Below are positions 1 through 5,732 of a stretch of DNA of 5,848 nucleotides, piece by piece; the stretch's first letter is position 1; each line of letters begins with the position of its first letter. The translations under genes and the position numbers were made by a program. This DNA is from Acidobacteriota bacterium (lineage in GTDB: Bacteria > Acidobacteriota > Polarisedimenticolia > JAPUIV01), in contig JAPUIV010000247.1 in the NCBI GenBank assembly GCA_027296665.1, positions 1 through 5,848 of the forward strand, written 5' to 3'. The notes beneath the pieces were generated by a model. That model was not told the DNA's origin, made no database searches, and was given only the letters and a program-made list of their open reading frames with translations.

Positions 1-471
1 AGGGCCGCGGTGAAGAACCGGGGCGCTCATTCCTACCTGGCGGGAAAGGTGGTGGCCTTCGACGGCCCCAACCTCCTGGGTTCCTTCCGGATGGAGGAGA
101 TGGCCCCGGGGGAGGAGTTCAAGATCCCGTTCGGACCCGATCCCCGGTTTCGCGCCAAGCGCCGGCAGGTGTCCCGGGTCGTCGATTCCGGCAAGCGGCA
201 GACCACGGTAACCTATCACTACCGGACCACCCTCGAGTCGTTTCATCAGGAGGTCCGGACGGTGTTACTCGAGGACCGGATTCCGGTTTCGGGGAATGAT
301 GCCATACAGATCCGGCTCCTGGCCGAAACGACTTCGGGATGGGAGAAGGACCCCGAGACACCCGGCCTGCTCCGGTGGTCGATCGAGCTCCCGGCGCGGG
401 AGAAAAGGGAAATCGATCTCGCGTATGAAGTTCGCTTTCCGACCGGCTGGTATCTCCCCGGTCTCGAATAG
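1..471 (+). CDS. DUF4139 domain protein, C-terminal part (5' end outside window)
   Basis: The reading frame is open from the first base and ends at TAG 469-471. A GTG at position 10 lies in the middle of a conserved-looking stretch (AAVKNRGAHSYLAGKV), so it is not taken as the start and the gene is called 5'-partial. The visible 156 residues look like the end of the DUF4139 / mucoidy-inhibitor MuiA-like family: an 'N-x-x-x-x-x-LpaGkv' strand, then 'LLGSFRMEEMAPGEEFKIPFG', which matches the family's '..G...l..tpkGe.v.l..G' pattern. The tail is 'REKREIDLAYEVRFPTGWYL', matching the usual C-terminal 'y.v.yP....i.gl' end. These are beta-rich, usually exported proteins of no established biochemical function. 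The next gene starts 36 bp downstream on the same strand, so co-transcription is likely. Family call is by motif recognition only; the molecular role is unknown. Confidence 0.8.
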   Translation, partial: RAAVKNRGAHSYLAGKVVAFDGPNLLGSFRMEEMAPGEEFKIPFGPDPRFRAKRRQVSRVVDSGKRQTTVTYHYRTTLESFHQEVRTVLLEDRIPVSGNDAIQIRLLAETTSGWEKDPETPGLLRWSIELPAREKREIDLAYEVRFPTGWYLPGLE

Positions 472-507
472 TGATATCATGAAAAGCAGAATGTTTCTCT
501 CCAGGGA

Positions 508-1050
508 ATGTGCGAGGTGGGGTTGGGGAATCGATGGCCGGGCAGACACCGGTTCGTTCCGGTTTTTTCGATGATTCTTGCCACTGCGGCCCCGGTTCCG
601 TCCATGGCCCGTCCGGCCCCGGCCGGCAAGGAGTTCACCCAGGTCATGTTCGCGGGGTCCGGTCTTCCGGACGATTCCTTCGAATACATCTATGGAGAGA
701 TTCTCCGCTTTCTCCGCCAGCGGAACGTGTCGCTGAAAAACGATCCGGATGACAATCAACCGTACCGGATGAACTTCACGTCAAGGAGCTATTTCCTCAG
801 GAATCTCGAGGTGCTGGAGAGCGGTTCCCTCCTGTATCTCAAGATCGAGATGCCCGAATCGCGCCCGGACCAGATGAATCTCGCCTGTTTCGACGCCGCG
901 GGGCAGTTGAAATGGGAAAAGACCGTCAAGGGAACCCTGTCGATGAAATACCGGAAGGCGGTCGATGGCCTGGTGAAAAAGATCAAGAAAAAGCTGGAGG
1001 CGCATATCGGCGGAGGGTGCCTTCCCCTACAGGACAGCTTCAAGAAATGA
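508..1050 (+). CDS. Hypothetical secreted protein (180 aa)
   Basis: I do not recognise a family. The frame is open from 475 to TGA 1048-1050, and no ATG, GTG or TTG occurs in it before ATG 508. Later alternatives are GTG 517, TTG 523 (preceded by GAGGTG) and ATG 571. The N-terminus reads as a signal peptide: a basic stretch (RWPGRHR, residues 9-15), a hydrophobic core (about 16-30, FVPVFSMILATAAPV) and a possible cleavage region near PSMARPA (31-37). ATG 571 would lose the basic segment, so 508-523 is preferred. The predicted mature part has a likely helix at about 57-72, strand-like segments at about 86-115 and 124-140, and a lysine-rich C-terminal helix (about 147-166, KYRKAVDGLVKKIKKKLEAH) ending in a tail with one Cys (171). 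It overlaps the next gene by ATGA (1047-1050), so the two are probably translationally coupled and act in the same compartment. Confidence 0.72.
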   Translation: MCEVGLGNRWPGRHRFVPVFSMILATAAPVPSMARPAPAGKEFTQVMFAGSGLPDDSFEYIYGEILRFLRQRNVSLKNDPDDNQPYRMNFTSRSYFLRNLEVLESGSLLYLKIEMPESRPDQMNLACFDAAGQLKWEKTVKGTLSMKYRKAVDGLVKKIKKKLEAHIGGGCLPLQDSFKK

Positions 1051-1808
1051 AAACTTTCCGTTCCTGCTGGCCGCTGGGATTGTTGATACTGGCTGCCGGC
1101 TGCGGCTCCGCGGAGATCGTCATCCCCGAGCGGCAGGCGACCCCTCTGGATCTGACCAAGGTCGGATCGGTGTCGGGGAAGGTGCAGTTCGCCGGGGAGG
1201 CCCCGCCGCGCCAACCGATCCGGTTGCGGGGATACGCCGCATGTTCCAGGGCCCACGAGGAACCGCCGCTCGACGAATCGGTCATCGTCAACGACGGCCG
1301 GTTGAAGAATGTTTTCGTTTACGTCCAGAAAGGCCTGGAAGGGCGGGTCTTTCCCATCCCCGAGGACCCGGTGGTCATGGACCAGAAGGGGTGCATCTAC
1401 ACCCCCCACGTGGCGGGGGTGCAGGTGTACCAGCCGATCCTCTTCCTGAACAGCGACTCACTTCTCCACAACGTGCATTCCGAACCGAAGGGGACGACCC
1501 GTCCCTTCAACTTCGCCATGCCGGTGGCGGGAACGGAGCGCAGGGTCCAGTTCACATCGGAGGAGATCGGGGCGCGGGTGAAGTGCGACGTGCACGGATG
1601 GATGAGCGCTTACCTGGGAGTTGTCGATCACCCCTATTTTGCCGTGAGCGCCGGCGACGGAACCTACCGGATCGAGAATTTGCCGCCCGGCGAGTACACC
1701 CTCGAGGCCTGGCACGAAACCTACGGCACCCGCAAGGGGACGGTCACCCTGGAAGAGAAGGGGTCGGCCCGTCTCGATTTCGAGTTTGCTCCCCCTACAT
1801 CCCCTTGA
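1047..1808 (+). CDS. Cupredoxin-like lipoprotein with carboxypeptidase-regulatory-like domain
   Basis: A 253-residue predicted outer- or inner-membrane lipoprotein. ATG 1047 was chosen over in-frame upstream codons because it yields a clean lipoprotein signal (MKTFRSCWPL..., lipobox LAAGC with Cys19) and overlaps the upstream stop as ATGA. Residues about 40-195 form a plastocyanin-like domain: 'CIYTPHVAGVQ' (116-125), 'NSDSLLHNVH' (135-144) and 'VKCDVHGWM' (178-186). His141 or His144, Cys180, His183 and Met186 are the expected type 1 copper ligands. Cys65 and Cys116 may form a disulfide. Residues about 193-248 ('HPYFAVSAGDGTYRIENLPP' then 'GEYTLEAWHETYGT') match a carboxypeptidase-regulatory-like beta-sandwich. 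Proteins with this tandem are widespread in environmental Gram-negative bacteria and are inferred to be extracytoplasmic electron carriers, but their partners are not established. The 3' end overlaps the convergent membrane-protein gene by 14 bp. Confidence 0.85.
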   Translation: MKTFRSCWPLGLLILAAGCGSAEIVIPERQATPLDLTKVGSVSGKVQFAGEAPPRQPIRLRGYAACSRAHEEPPLDESVIVNDGRLKNVFVYVQKGLEGRVFPIPEDPVVMDQKGCIYTPHVAGVQVYQPILFLNSDSLLHNVHSEPKGTTRPFNFAMPVAGTERRVQFTSEEIGARVKCDVHGWMSAYLGVVDHPYFAVSAGDGTYRIENLPPGEYTLEAWHETYGTRKGTVTLEEKGSARLDFEFAPPTSP

Positions 1809-2406
1809 TTTTCTTCGATCCGGCGTAGGTGAACTTCACCACCAGCATGCCGATAACGGTCGCCACGATCACGGTATACCAGTTGAACAGGGGATAGTGG
1901 CCTTCCGACCCGGCCCCCATGAAGAACAGCAGGGGCAACGACATGTAAGTGTTCATGCGGGAGGCCTTCGAGGCCCTGGCCCCCAGTCCGGGCGGGGGGG
2001 GTTGTCCGGCCCGGATGGCGGGGATGATCTTCTGCTGCGCCGGCCAGATGATGAACCAGACATTGAACCACATGATGAGACCGAACAGGCCGCCGATGGT
2101 GATGTATTTTCCGGCGTCGGTGGTCATCAGACCGGACTCACCGGTGAACCCGGAGCCGACATAGAAGTACTTGATGAGGATGATCGCCAGGCCGGAAAGG
2201 ATGGTGAACATGGCGCCCCACCGGAAGAAGAACAGGACCCTGGGCATCAGCTCCGGAATCACTTTCCTCTTGGTCTCTCCATCCATGGTGCCGCCGAGCG
2301 GGATGTTGATGAAATTGAAGAAGTACAGGAGCCCGATCCATGTGATTGCCGCGAAGAAGTGAATCCAACGCAGGATGAACATGGTTGTTGTTGGGGCATC
2401 CAGCAT
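1795..2406 (-). CDS. Urate-oxidase N-terminal (PuuD-type) family membrane protein, no cytochrome c domain
   Basis: A 203-residue integral membrane protein. ATG 2406-2404 is preceded by a perfect AGGAGG (2418-2413) with 6 nt spacing, so the start is secure. The N-terminal 'LRWIHFFAAITWIGLLYFFN' (12-31), with His16 and Trp23, and 'NVWFIIWPAQQKIIP' (115-129) are typical of the Urate_ox_N family (PF06181). Hydrophobic segments lie at about 9-33, 57-81, 101-122, 153-166 and 174-193. In bona fide PuuD urate hydroxylases this membrane domain is followed by a cytochrome c domain; here the protein ends at KKIKGM with no CxxCH motif. No purine-catabolism gene is visible in the window, so urate oxidation should not be assumed; a haem-binding or redox membrane role is an inference from the family. 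The gene follows the YVTN propeller gene by 84 bp on the same strand and could share its transcript. Confidence 0.83.
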   Translation of the reverse strand: MLDAPTTTMFILRWIHFFAAITWIGLLYFFNFINIPLGGTMDGETKRKVIPELMPRVLFFFRWGAMFTILSGLAIILIKYFYVGSGFTGESGLMTTDAGKYITIGGLFGLIMWFNVWFIIWPAQQKIIPAIRAGQPPPPGLGARASKASRMNTYMSLPLLFFMGAGSEGHYPLFNWYTVIVATVIGMLVVKFTYAGSKKIKGM

Positions 2407-2490
2407 CGCCTACCTCCTTTTTTGGAAATGGAGAACGATCGTTTTTTTGTGTTGTTCGTCACTCATACGAAAGCCGGCGATAGTATCACA

Positions 2491-3498
2491 TTAAATTCCC
2501 GCGGCCCAGCCGAGGCCGTCCGGTTCCTTCCCGGGTTTCACCGTGCCGGCAACCTTCAATGTCTTCAGATCCAGGACGGTGACGGCATTGGCCGCGGTGT
2601 TGGCGACGAAACCGGTTTTCCCGTCCGGCGTGATCAGCACGCCGATGGGGGCCTCCTCGAGAGCGATCCGTTTCACCAGTTCCCGGGTCGAGGTGTCGAA
2701 CACCGCGACGTCTCCACCCCGCATGTTCGAGACCAGGGCGCGCTGCCCGTCCGGGGTGATCTTCACTCGGATCGGGAAATTTCCCACCTGGATGGTCTGG
2801 AGGATCTCATGCGTCTCGGTGGAGATGATCGAAAGATCGCCGCCGTTGCGGTGGGACACCCAGACTTCCTTCCCGTTCGGAGTGATATCGATCCCCTCGG
2901 GGCCGTCGCCTACCTGGATCTGGCTCACCTTTCCGGTCCGGCTGTCGATCACGGTCACGGTATTCGATCCCATGTTCGCGGTGAACGCCTGCCTGCCATC
3001 CGGAGTGAGCACGATCATGTGGGTGACATCCTGGCCCGTAGGGTAGGTGCGAAGAACCTTCCGGTTCTTCACGTCGACCACCATCACCACCTGGTCGACC
3101 TCACAGGTAACCCAGAGCTCCCGGTCCCCGGGGCCGAAGGCGAGTCCGTGCGGCCGGCACTTCTTCCCGAGGTCGATCCGGCCGGCGGCCTTTCTGGCGC
3201 GCACATCAATGATGGAGAGGTCGCCGCCGGGGGTCTGGCGTCCATAGTTGGCGATATAGGCGAATTCCCCCGCCGCGTCCACGGCAACCTCGTGGGGACC
3301 GACGCCGGTGGGGGCCTTGCCGAGGATCTCGAGACTCTTCGGATCGACGAAGGTTACGGTGTCGTCCGATTTGTTCAGCATGAGAACCACGGGGCCGGAG
3401 CGGCCGGCGGCGAGCGCCCCCGCGGCAATCAATAGCAGCATGGAGAGCATCAGGATCGCTGCCGAAACGGGTCCGGCCGAAGATACGATACGTCTCAT
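2491..3498 (-). CDS. Secreted seven-bladed YVTN beta-propeller protein
   Basis: A 335-residue exported protein of the YncE/YVTN beta-propeller class. ATG 3498 is chosen over the in-frame ATG at 3510 because GGGAGG lies between them (3508-3503), just upstream of 3498. The signal peptide is MRRIVSS plus a hydrophobic core (about 9-29), with probable cleavage after ALA (28-30). About seven repeats of roughly 42 residues follow. Each has a 'TPDG/TPNG-(K/R/Q)-x-A/V-(F/W/L)-V-(A/S)-N' turn and a 'D-(L/V)-(S/A)-(I/V)-(I/F)-D-x-x-T' strand; TPDG or TPNG occurs at residues 165-168, 206-209, 248-251 and 290-293. There are no CxxCH motifs, so it is not a fused cytochrome. Cys114 and Cys132 could pair. 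Such propellers serve as binding scaffolds or, in relatives, as cofactor-bearing enzymes (for example nitrous-oxide reductase and cytochrome cd1 nitrite reductase beta-propeller domains). No catalytic residues can be assigned here. Confidence 0.88.
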   Translation of the reverse strand: MRRIVSSAGPVSAAILMLSMLLLIAAGALAAGRSGPVVLMLNKSDDTVTFVDPKSLEILGKAPTGVGPHEVAVDAAGEFAYIANYGRQTPGGDLSIIDVRARKAAGRIDLGKKCRPHGLAFGPGDRELWVTCEVDQVVMVVDVKNRKVLRTYPTGQDVTHMIVLTPDGRQAFTANMGSNTVTVIDSRTGKVSQIQVGDGPEGIDITPNGKEVWVSHRNGGDLSIISTETHEILQTIQVGNFPIRVKITPDGQRALVSNMRGGDVAVFDTSTRELVKRIALEEAPIGVLITPDGKTGFVANTAANAVTVLDLKTLKVAGTVKPGKEPDGLGWAAGI

Positions 3499-3502
3499 GG
3501 GT

Positions 3503-3508
3503 CCTCCC
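3503..3508 (-). promoter_or_regulatory. Ribosome binding site deciding the YVTN start
   Basis: GGGAGG on the minus strand, 4 nt before ATG 3498. It overlaps the upstream in-frame ATG at 3510, which itself has no purine-rich sequence ahead of it. This favours the downstream ATG and a protein beginning MRRIVSS. Confidence 0.6.
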
Positions 3509-3561
3509 ATTCACGCCCACAGGCGCGGTGACCGAATTGTTTGAGGTGGCGAAAAGGAGCC

Positions 3562-3590
3562 ATTCTATCCGCCGGCGCCACCCGGATCAA
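3562..3590 (-). promoter_or_regulatory. Candidate sigma70-type promoter for the YVTN gene
   Basis: Reading the minus strand, TTGATC (3590-3585) is followed after exactly 17 nt by TAGAAT (3567-3562). The -35 matches consensus at 4 of 6 positions and the -10 at 5 of 6. The predicted transcription start is near 3555, giving a leader of about 57 nt before ATG 3498. This is the best promoter-like element in the divergent 183-bp gap. It would drive the propeller gene and possibly the membrane protein gene behind it. Prediction by inspection only. Confidence 0.5.
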
Positions 3591-3613
3591 CTTCTGCGGG
3601 GCAAAATGAGATC

Positions 3614-3642
3614 TTGAACCGGGCGGGAAGGTGGAATAGCCT
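3614..3642 (+). promoter_or_regulatory. Weak candidate promoter for the aldolase gene
   Basis: TTGAAC (3614-3619) and TAGCCT (3637-3642) are separated by 17 nt and lie 40 nt before the aldolase ATG. The -35 is fair but the -10 matches only at three positions. A second T/A-rich hexamer, TATTAG (3642-3647), has poor spacing. The divergent arrangement requires a promoter in this gap, but this particular assignment is tentative. Confidence 0.28.
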
Positions 3643-3681
3643 ATTAGGACTCGATTTCAGAGGAGAGGGAGGAAGAGGTCA

Positions 3682-5040
3682 ATGTACTGGCAGAGCGTCA
3701 AGGAAGTCAGGGAAGCGATCCAAGATGTGATCCGGGAAAACGGCGGCGTCGAGATACTGGACGCGGAGATGCTCAGGTCGCGGTGGATCGATCGCCTGGC
3801 GATCGAGGCCTCCCTGGGTCCGAAACCCGAAGTGATCGGTTATACCCGGCGCATCATCGGGGCGGCCGCCTCGAGCCTCGGCATTGTTCCCGCCTCCATT
3901 CTCGATCTGTACAAGGCGCGGGGCAGGGGAGAGGTCGGAGGGTTCTCGGTTCCCGCCATCAACATCCGGGGCCTGACCTACGATGTGGCCCGGGCCATCT
4001 TCCGGGCCCGCCGGCGGGAGAAGGCCGACGCGGTAATCTTCGAGATCGCCCGGTCCGAGATCGACTACACCGAACAGCGGCCGGCCGAGTACACCGCGAT
4101 GGTTCTGGCGGCGGCCATCCGGGAACGTTACTCCGGACCGGTGTTCCTGCAGGGTGATCACTTTCAGATCCAACCTCCCGCTTTCCGGAAGGATCCGGAG
4201 GGGGAGATCGGCGCGGTGAAGGATCTGATCCGGGAGGCGATCGAGGCGGGCTTCTACAACATCGACATCGATACCTCCACCCTGGTCGACCTGAGCCGGC
4301 CGACCCTGATCGAGCAGCAGAGGCCGAACTTCGAGGTGGGAACGGAACTGGCCGCCTGCGTGCGGGCTTCCGAACCGGAGGGAGTCTCCATCTCCATCGG
4401 CGGGGAGATCGGCGAGGTCGGCAAGAAGAACAGCACGGTCGAGGAGTTGCACGCCTACATGGAAGGGTTCATTGACTGCCTGGAGAAGAAACGGCCCGGC
4501 GCCGAGGGGATCAGCAAGATCAGCGTCCAGACCGGGACCACCCACGGCGGTGTCCCGCTTCCGGACGGCACGGTGGCCGAGGTGAAGATCGATTTCGAAA
4601 CCCTGGGGCACCTCTCGGTGGCTGCGCGTGAGAAGTACGGCATGGCCGGAGCGGTGCAGCACGGCGCCTCCACGCTTCCCGAGGATGCCTTCGGCAAGTT
4701 TCCCGAGGCCGACACCGCCGAGATCCATCTCGCCACCCAGTTCCAGAACATGATCTACGAGAACCGGCTCTTTCCGGAACCGCTCCGCCGGGAAATTTAC
4801 GCCTACCTGGAAAAGAACCATGCCGGCGAGCGCAAGGAGGGTTGGACCCGCGAACAGTTCCTGTACAAGACCCGCAAGAAGGCCTTCGGCCCGTTCAAGG
4901 AGAAGATTTCCCTTCTCCCCGTCGAGGTGAGAGAATCGATCGGCCGGGAGATGGAGGAGAAATTCATCCGCCTGTTCCGGCTCCTGAAGGTGTCGGGAAC
5001 GGCGGGAATGATCGCGGAAAAGTTCGGCGGGACCGCCTAG
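3682..5040 (+). CDS. Class II (metal-dependent) aldolase family protein, fructose-bisphosphate aldolase-like
   Basis: A 452-residue cytoplasmic protein with no signal peptide. The start is supported by GGAGG (3668-3672), 9 nt before ATG. The core about residues 75-360 matches class II aldolases in order: 'GGFSVPAINIRGL' (86-98), 'VFLQGDHF' (154-161; Asp159 catalytic, His160 metal), 'SIGGEIGEVG' (238-247; Glu242), 'GTTHGG' (285-290; His288 metal) and 'VQHGAST' (325-331; His327 metal). A phosphate-site-like strand 'AEIHLATQF' follows (346-354). Classical enzymes interconvert fructose 1,6-bisphosphate with glyceraldehyde 3-phosphate and dihydroxyacetone phosphate in glycolysis and gluconeogenesis, and are about 280-360 residues. 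This one has extra helical segments of about 80 residues at the N-terminus and about 90 at the C-terminus. Substrate could be fructose- or tagatose-type bisphosphate or another ketose; the sequence alone does not decide. It is probably transcribed alone and converges on the next gene with a shared CTAG. Confidence 0.82.
   Translation: MYWQSVKEVREAIQDVIRENGGVEILDAEMLRSRWIDRLAIEASLGPKPEVIGYTRRIIGAAASSLGIVPASILDLYKARGRGEVGGFSVPAINIRGLTYDVARAIFRARRREKADAVIFEIARSEIDYTEQRPAEYTAMVLAAAIRERYSGPVFLQGDHFQIQPPAFRKDPEGEIGAVKDLIREAIEAGFYNIDIDTSTLVDLSRPTLIEQQRPNFEVGTELAACVRASEPEGVSISIGGEIGEVGKKNSTVEELHAYMEGFIDCLEKKRPGAEGISKISVQTGTTHGGVPLPDGTVAEVKIDFETLGHLSVAAREKYGMAGAVQHGASTLPEDAFGKFPEADTAEIHLATQFQNMIYENRLFPEPLRREIYAYLEKNHAGERKEGWTREQFLYKTRKKAFGPFKEKISLLPVEVRESIGREMEEKFIRLFRLLKVSGTAGMIAEKFGGTA
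5037..5040. other. CTAG shared by two convergent stop codons
   Basis: The palindrome CTAG holds the aldolase TAG (5038-5040, plus strand) and the lipoprotein TAG (5039-5037, minus strand). The two convergent genes therefore overlap by 4 bp with no intergenic room for a terminator. Confidence 0.85.
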
Positions 5041-5732
5041 TCTCCCTCCGGTGTGTCGCCGCACCGGGCCGGCGGCATCGCCTCGAGGAGACTCAATGGC
5101 CGGTTGATCAAAGACGATAGAGTCTCTCCCTTCCAGTTAGATCCATCGGCGAGATGCGGCAGGATCCGTCTCAGGATTTCCATTCCCTTTTCCCTTGCGC
5201 CCGCCGTCCGATCGAGGTTCGAGGATTCGAATTCCAGGATCCGGAACAGGCCCATGTAGACCGGTTCCTCGTCCTTCGATCTCCAGTAGCGCCAGTCGAA
5301 GGGGTAGCGCTCCACCTCGATCCTCCGTTCCCCCGGGTCTCCTACCTCCCGCCGCAGCAGGAACAGGGCCGGGTGCCACTGCGGCGCCTCGAGCTCGGCC
5401 GGAAAACTATCGCCGGAGATCCGAGCCAGGTGGTCTTCGATCTGTGCGTGGAACAGCTTGACGATGCCCGGCTCCATCCGGTTCGTTCCGTACTCGAACC
5501 GGTAGCAGCCATCTGGATCCCCGTTTTGTGGAAACAGGGCCGATTCCCGTATGTAATCCGCACCGTCCCGGTACAGGCGGAAATATTGCAGGACCACATT
5601 GCTGTCACCCTTTCCGGCCAGGAATTCGATCTCGAATTCCGCCGGCGGGATATCTTTCTGCCCGCAGCCGGCAAACGCCGCGGCGAGGAGACACAACAAA
5701 ACCGAAAATCGCCGGGTGATCGCGGCGGTCAA
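5037..5732 (-). CDS. Hypothetical lipoprotein (231 aa), TTG start
   Basis: A predicted lipoprotein of unknown function. The N-terminus MTAAITRRFSVLLCLLAAAF is a typical signal peptide with two arginines, a hydrophobic core and lipobox AFAGC (Cys23). The mature part (about 208 residues) is acidic/aromatic, with 'FEIEFLAGKGDSNVVLQYFR' (33-52) and 'ERYPFDWRYWRSKDEEPVYM' (141-160) as its most distinctive stretches, and no motif I can link to a family. No ATG or GTG gives a complete signal peptide. TTG 5732-5730 does, and it overlaps the upstream gene's TGA as TTGA (5732-5729). No Shine-Dalgarno-like sequence precedes it, so translation probably depends on coupling to the upstream amidohydrolase-like gene. 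The 3' end converges with the aldolase gene. Confidence 0.75.
   Translation of the reverse strand: MTAAITRRFSVLLCLLAAAFAGCGQKDIPPAEFEIEFLAGKGDSNVVLQYFRLYRDGADYIRESALFPQNGDPDGCYRFEYGTNRMEPGIVKLFHAQIEDHLARISGDSFPAELEAPQWHPALFLLRREVGDPGERRIEVERYPFDWRYWRSKDEEPVYMGLFRILEFESSNLDRTAGAREKGMEILRRILPHLADGSNWKGETLSSLINRPLSLLEAMPPARCGDTPEGD
5048..5067. other. GC-rich hairpin just past the aldolase stop
   Basis: CCGGTGTG (5048-5055) pairs with CGCACCGG (5060-5067) around a TCGC loop: eight pairs, one a T-G wobble on the plus strand. It starts 8 bp after the aldolase stop and lies inside the 3' coding end of the opposing lipoprotein gene. No T-run follows on either strand, so it is not a classical intrinsic terminator. 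It may stabilise an mRNA 3' end, or be chance in GC-rich coding DNA. Confidence 0.35.

Noticed and set aside
265..759. 164-codon minus-strand open frame across the DUF4139/secreted-protein junction
   Set aside because: It spans two better supported plus-strand genes and their gap, has no recognisable motif and no signal or membrane segment.
2407..2490. Possible terminator or promoter in the gap between the propeller and membrane-protein genes
   Set aside because: The palindrome AACGATCGTT (about 2434-2443) is followed by T's on the plus strand but has no loop and so cannot form a proper hairpin. No -35/-10 pair with suitable spacing was found on the minus strand. The gap is more simply an intra-operon spacer with an A/G-rich ribosome binding site.
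1786..3435. 549-codon plus-strand open frame
   Set aside because: It lies antisense to the membrane protein and YVTN propeller genes, both of which have recognisable families, signal or membrane segments and ribosome binding sites. The translation is His/Asp/Gly-rich with no domain, as expected of a GC-rich shadow frame.
2491..3498. Internal repeat array in the propeller gene as a DNA repeat or CRISPR
   Set aside because: The periodicity of about 125 bp is that of protein blades. The DNA copies are diverged and there are no identical repeats with spacers.
3679..5064. 461-codon minus-strand open frame
   Set aside because: It is the mirror of the aldolase gene. The plus-strand frame carries ordered catalytic motifs and a good Shine-Dalgarno; the minus frame has none.
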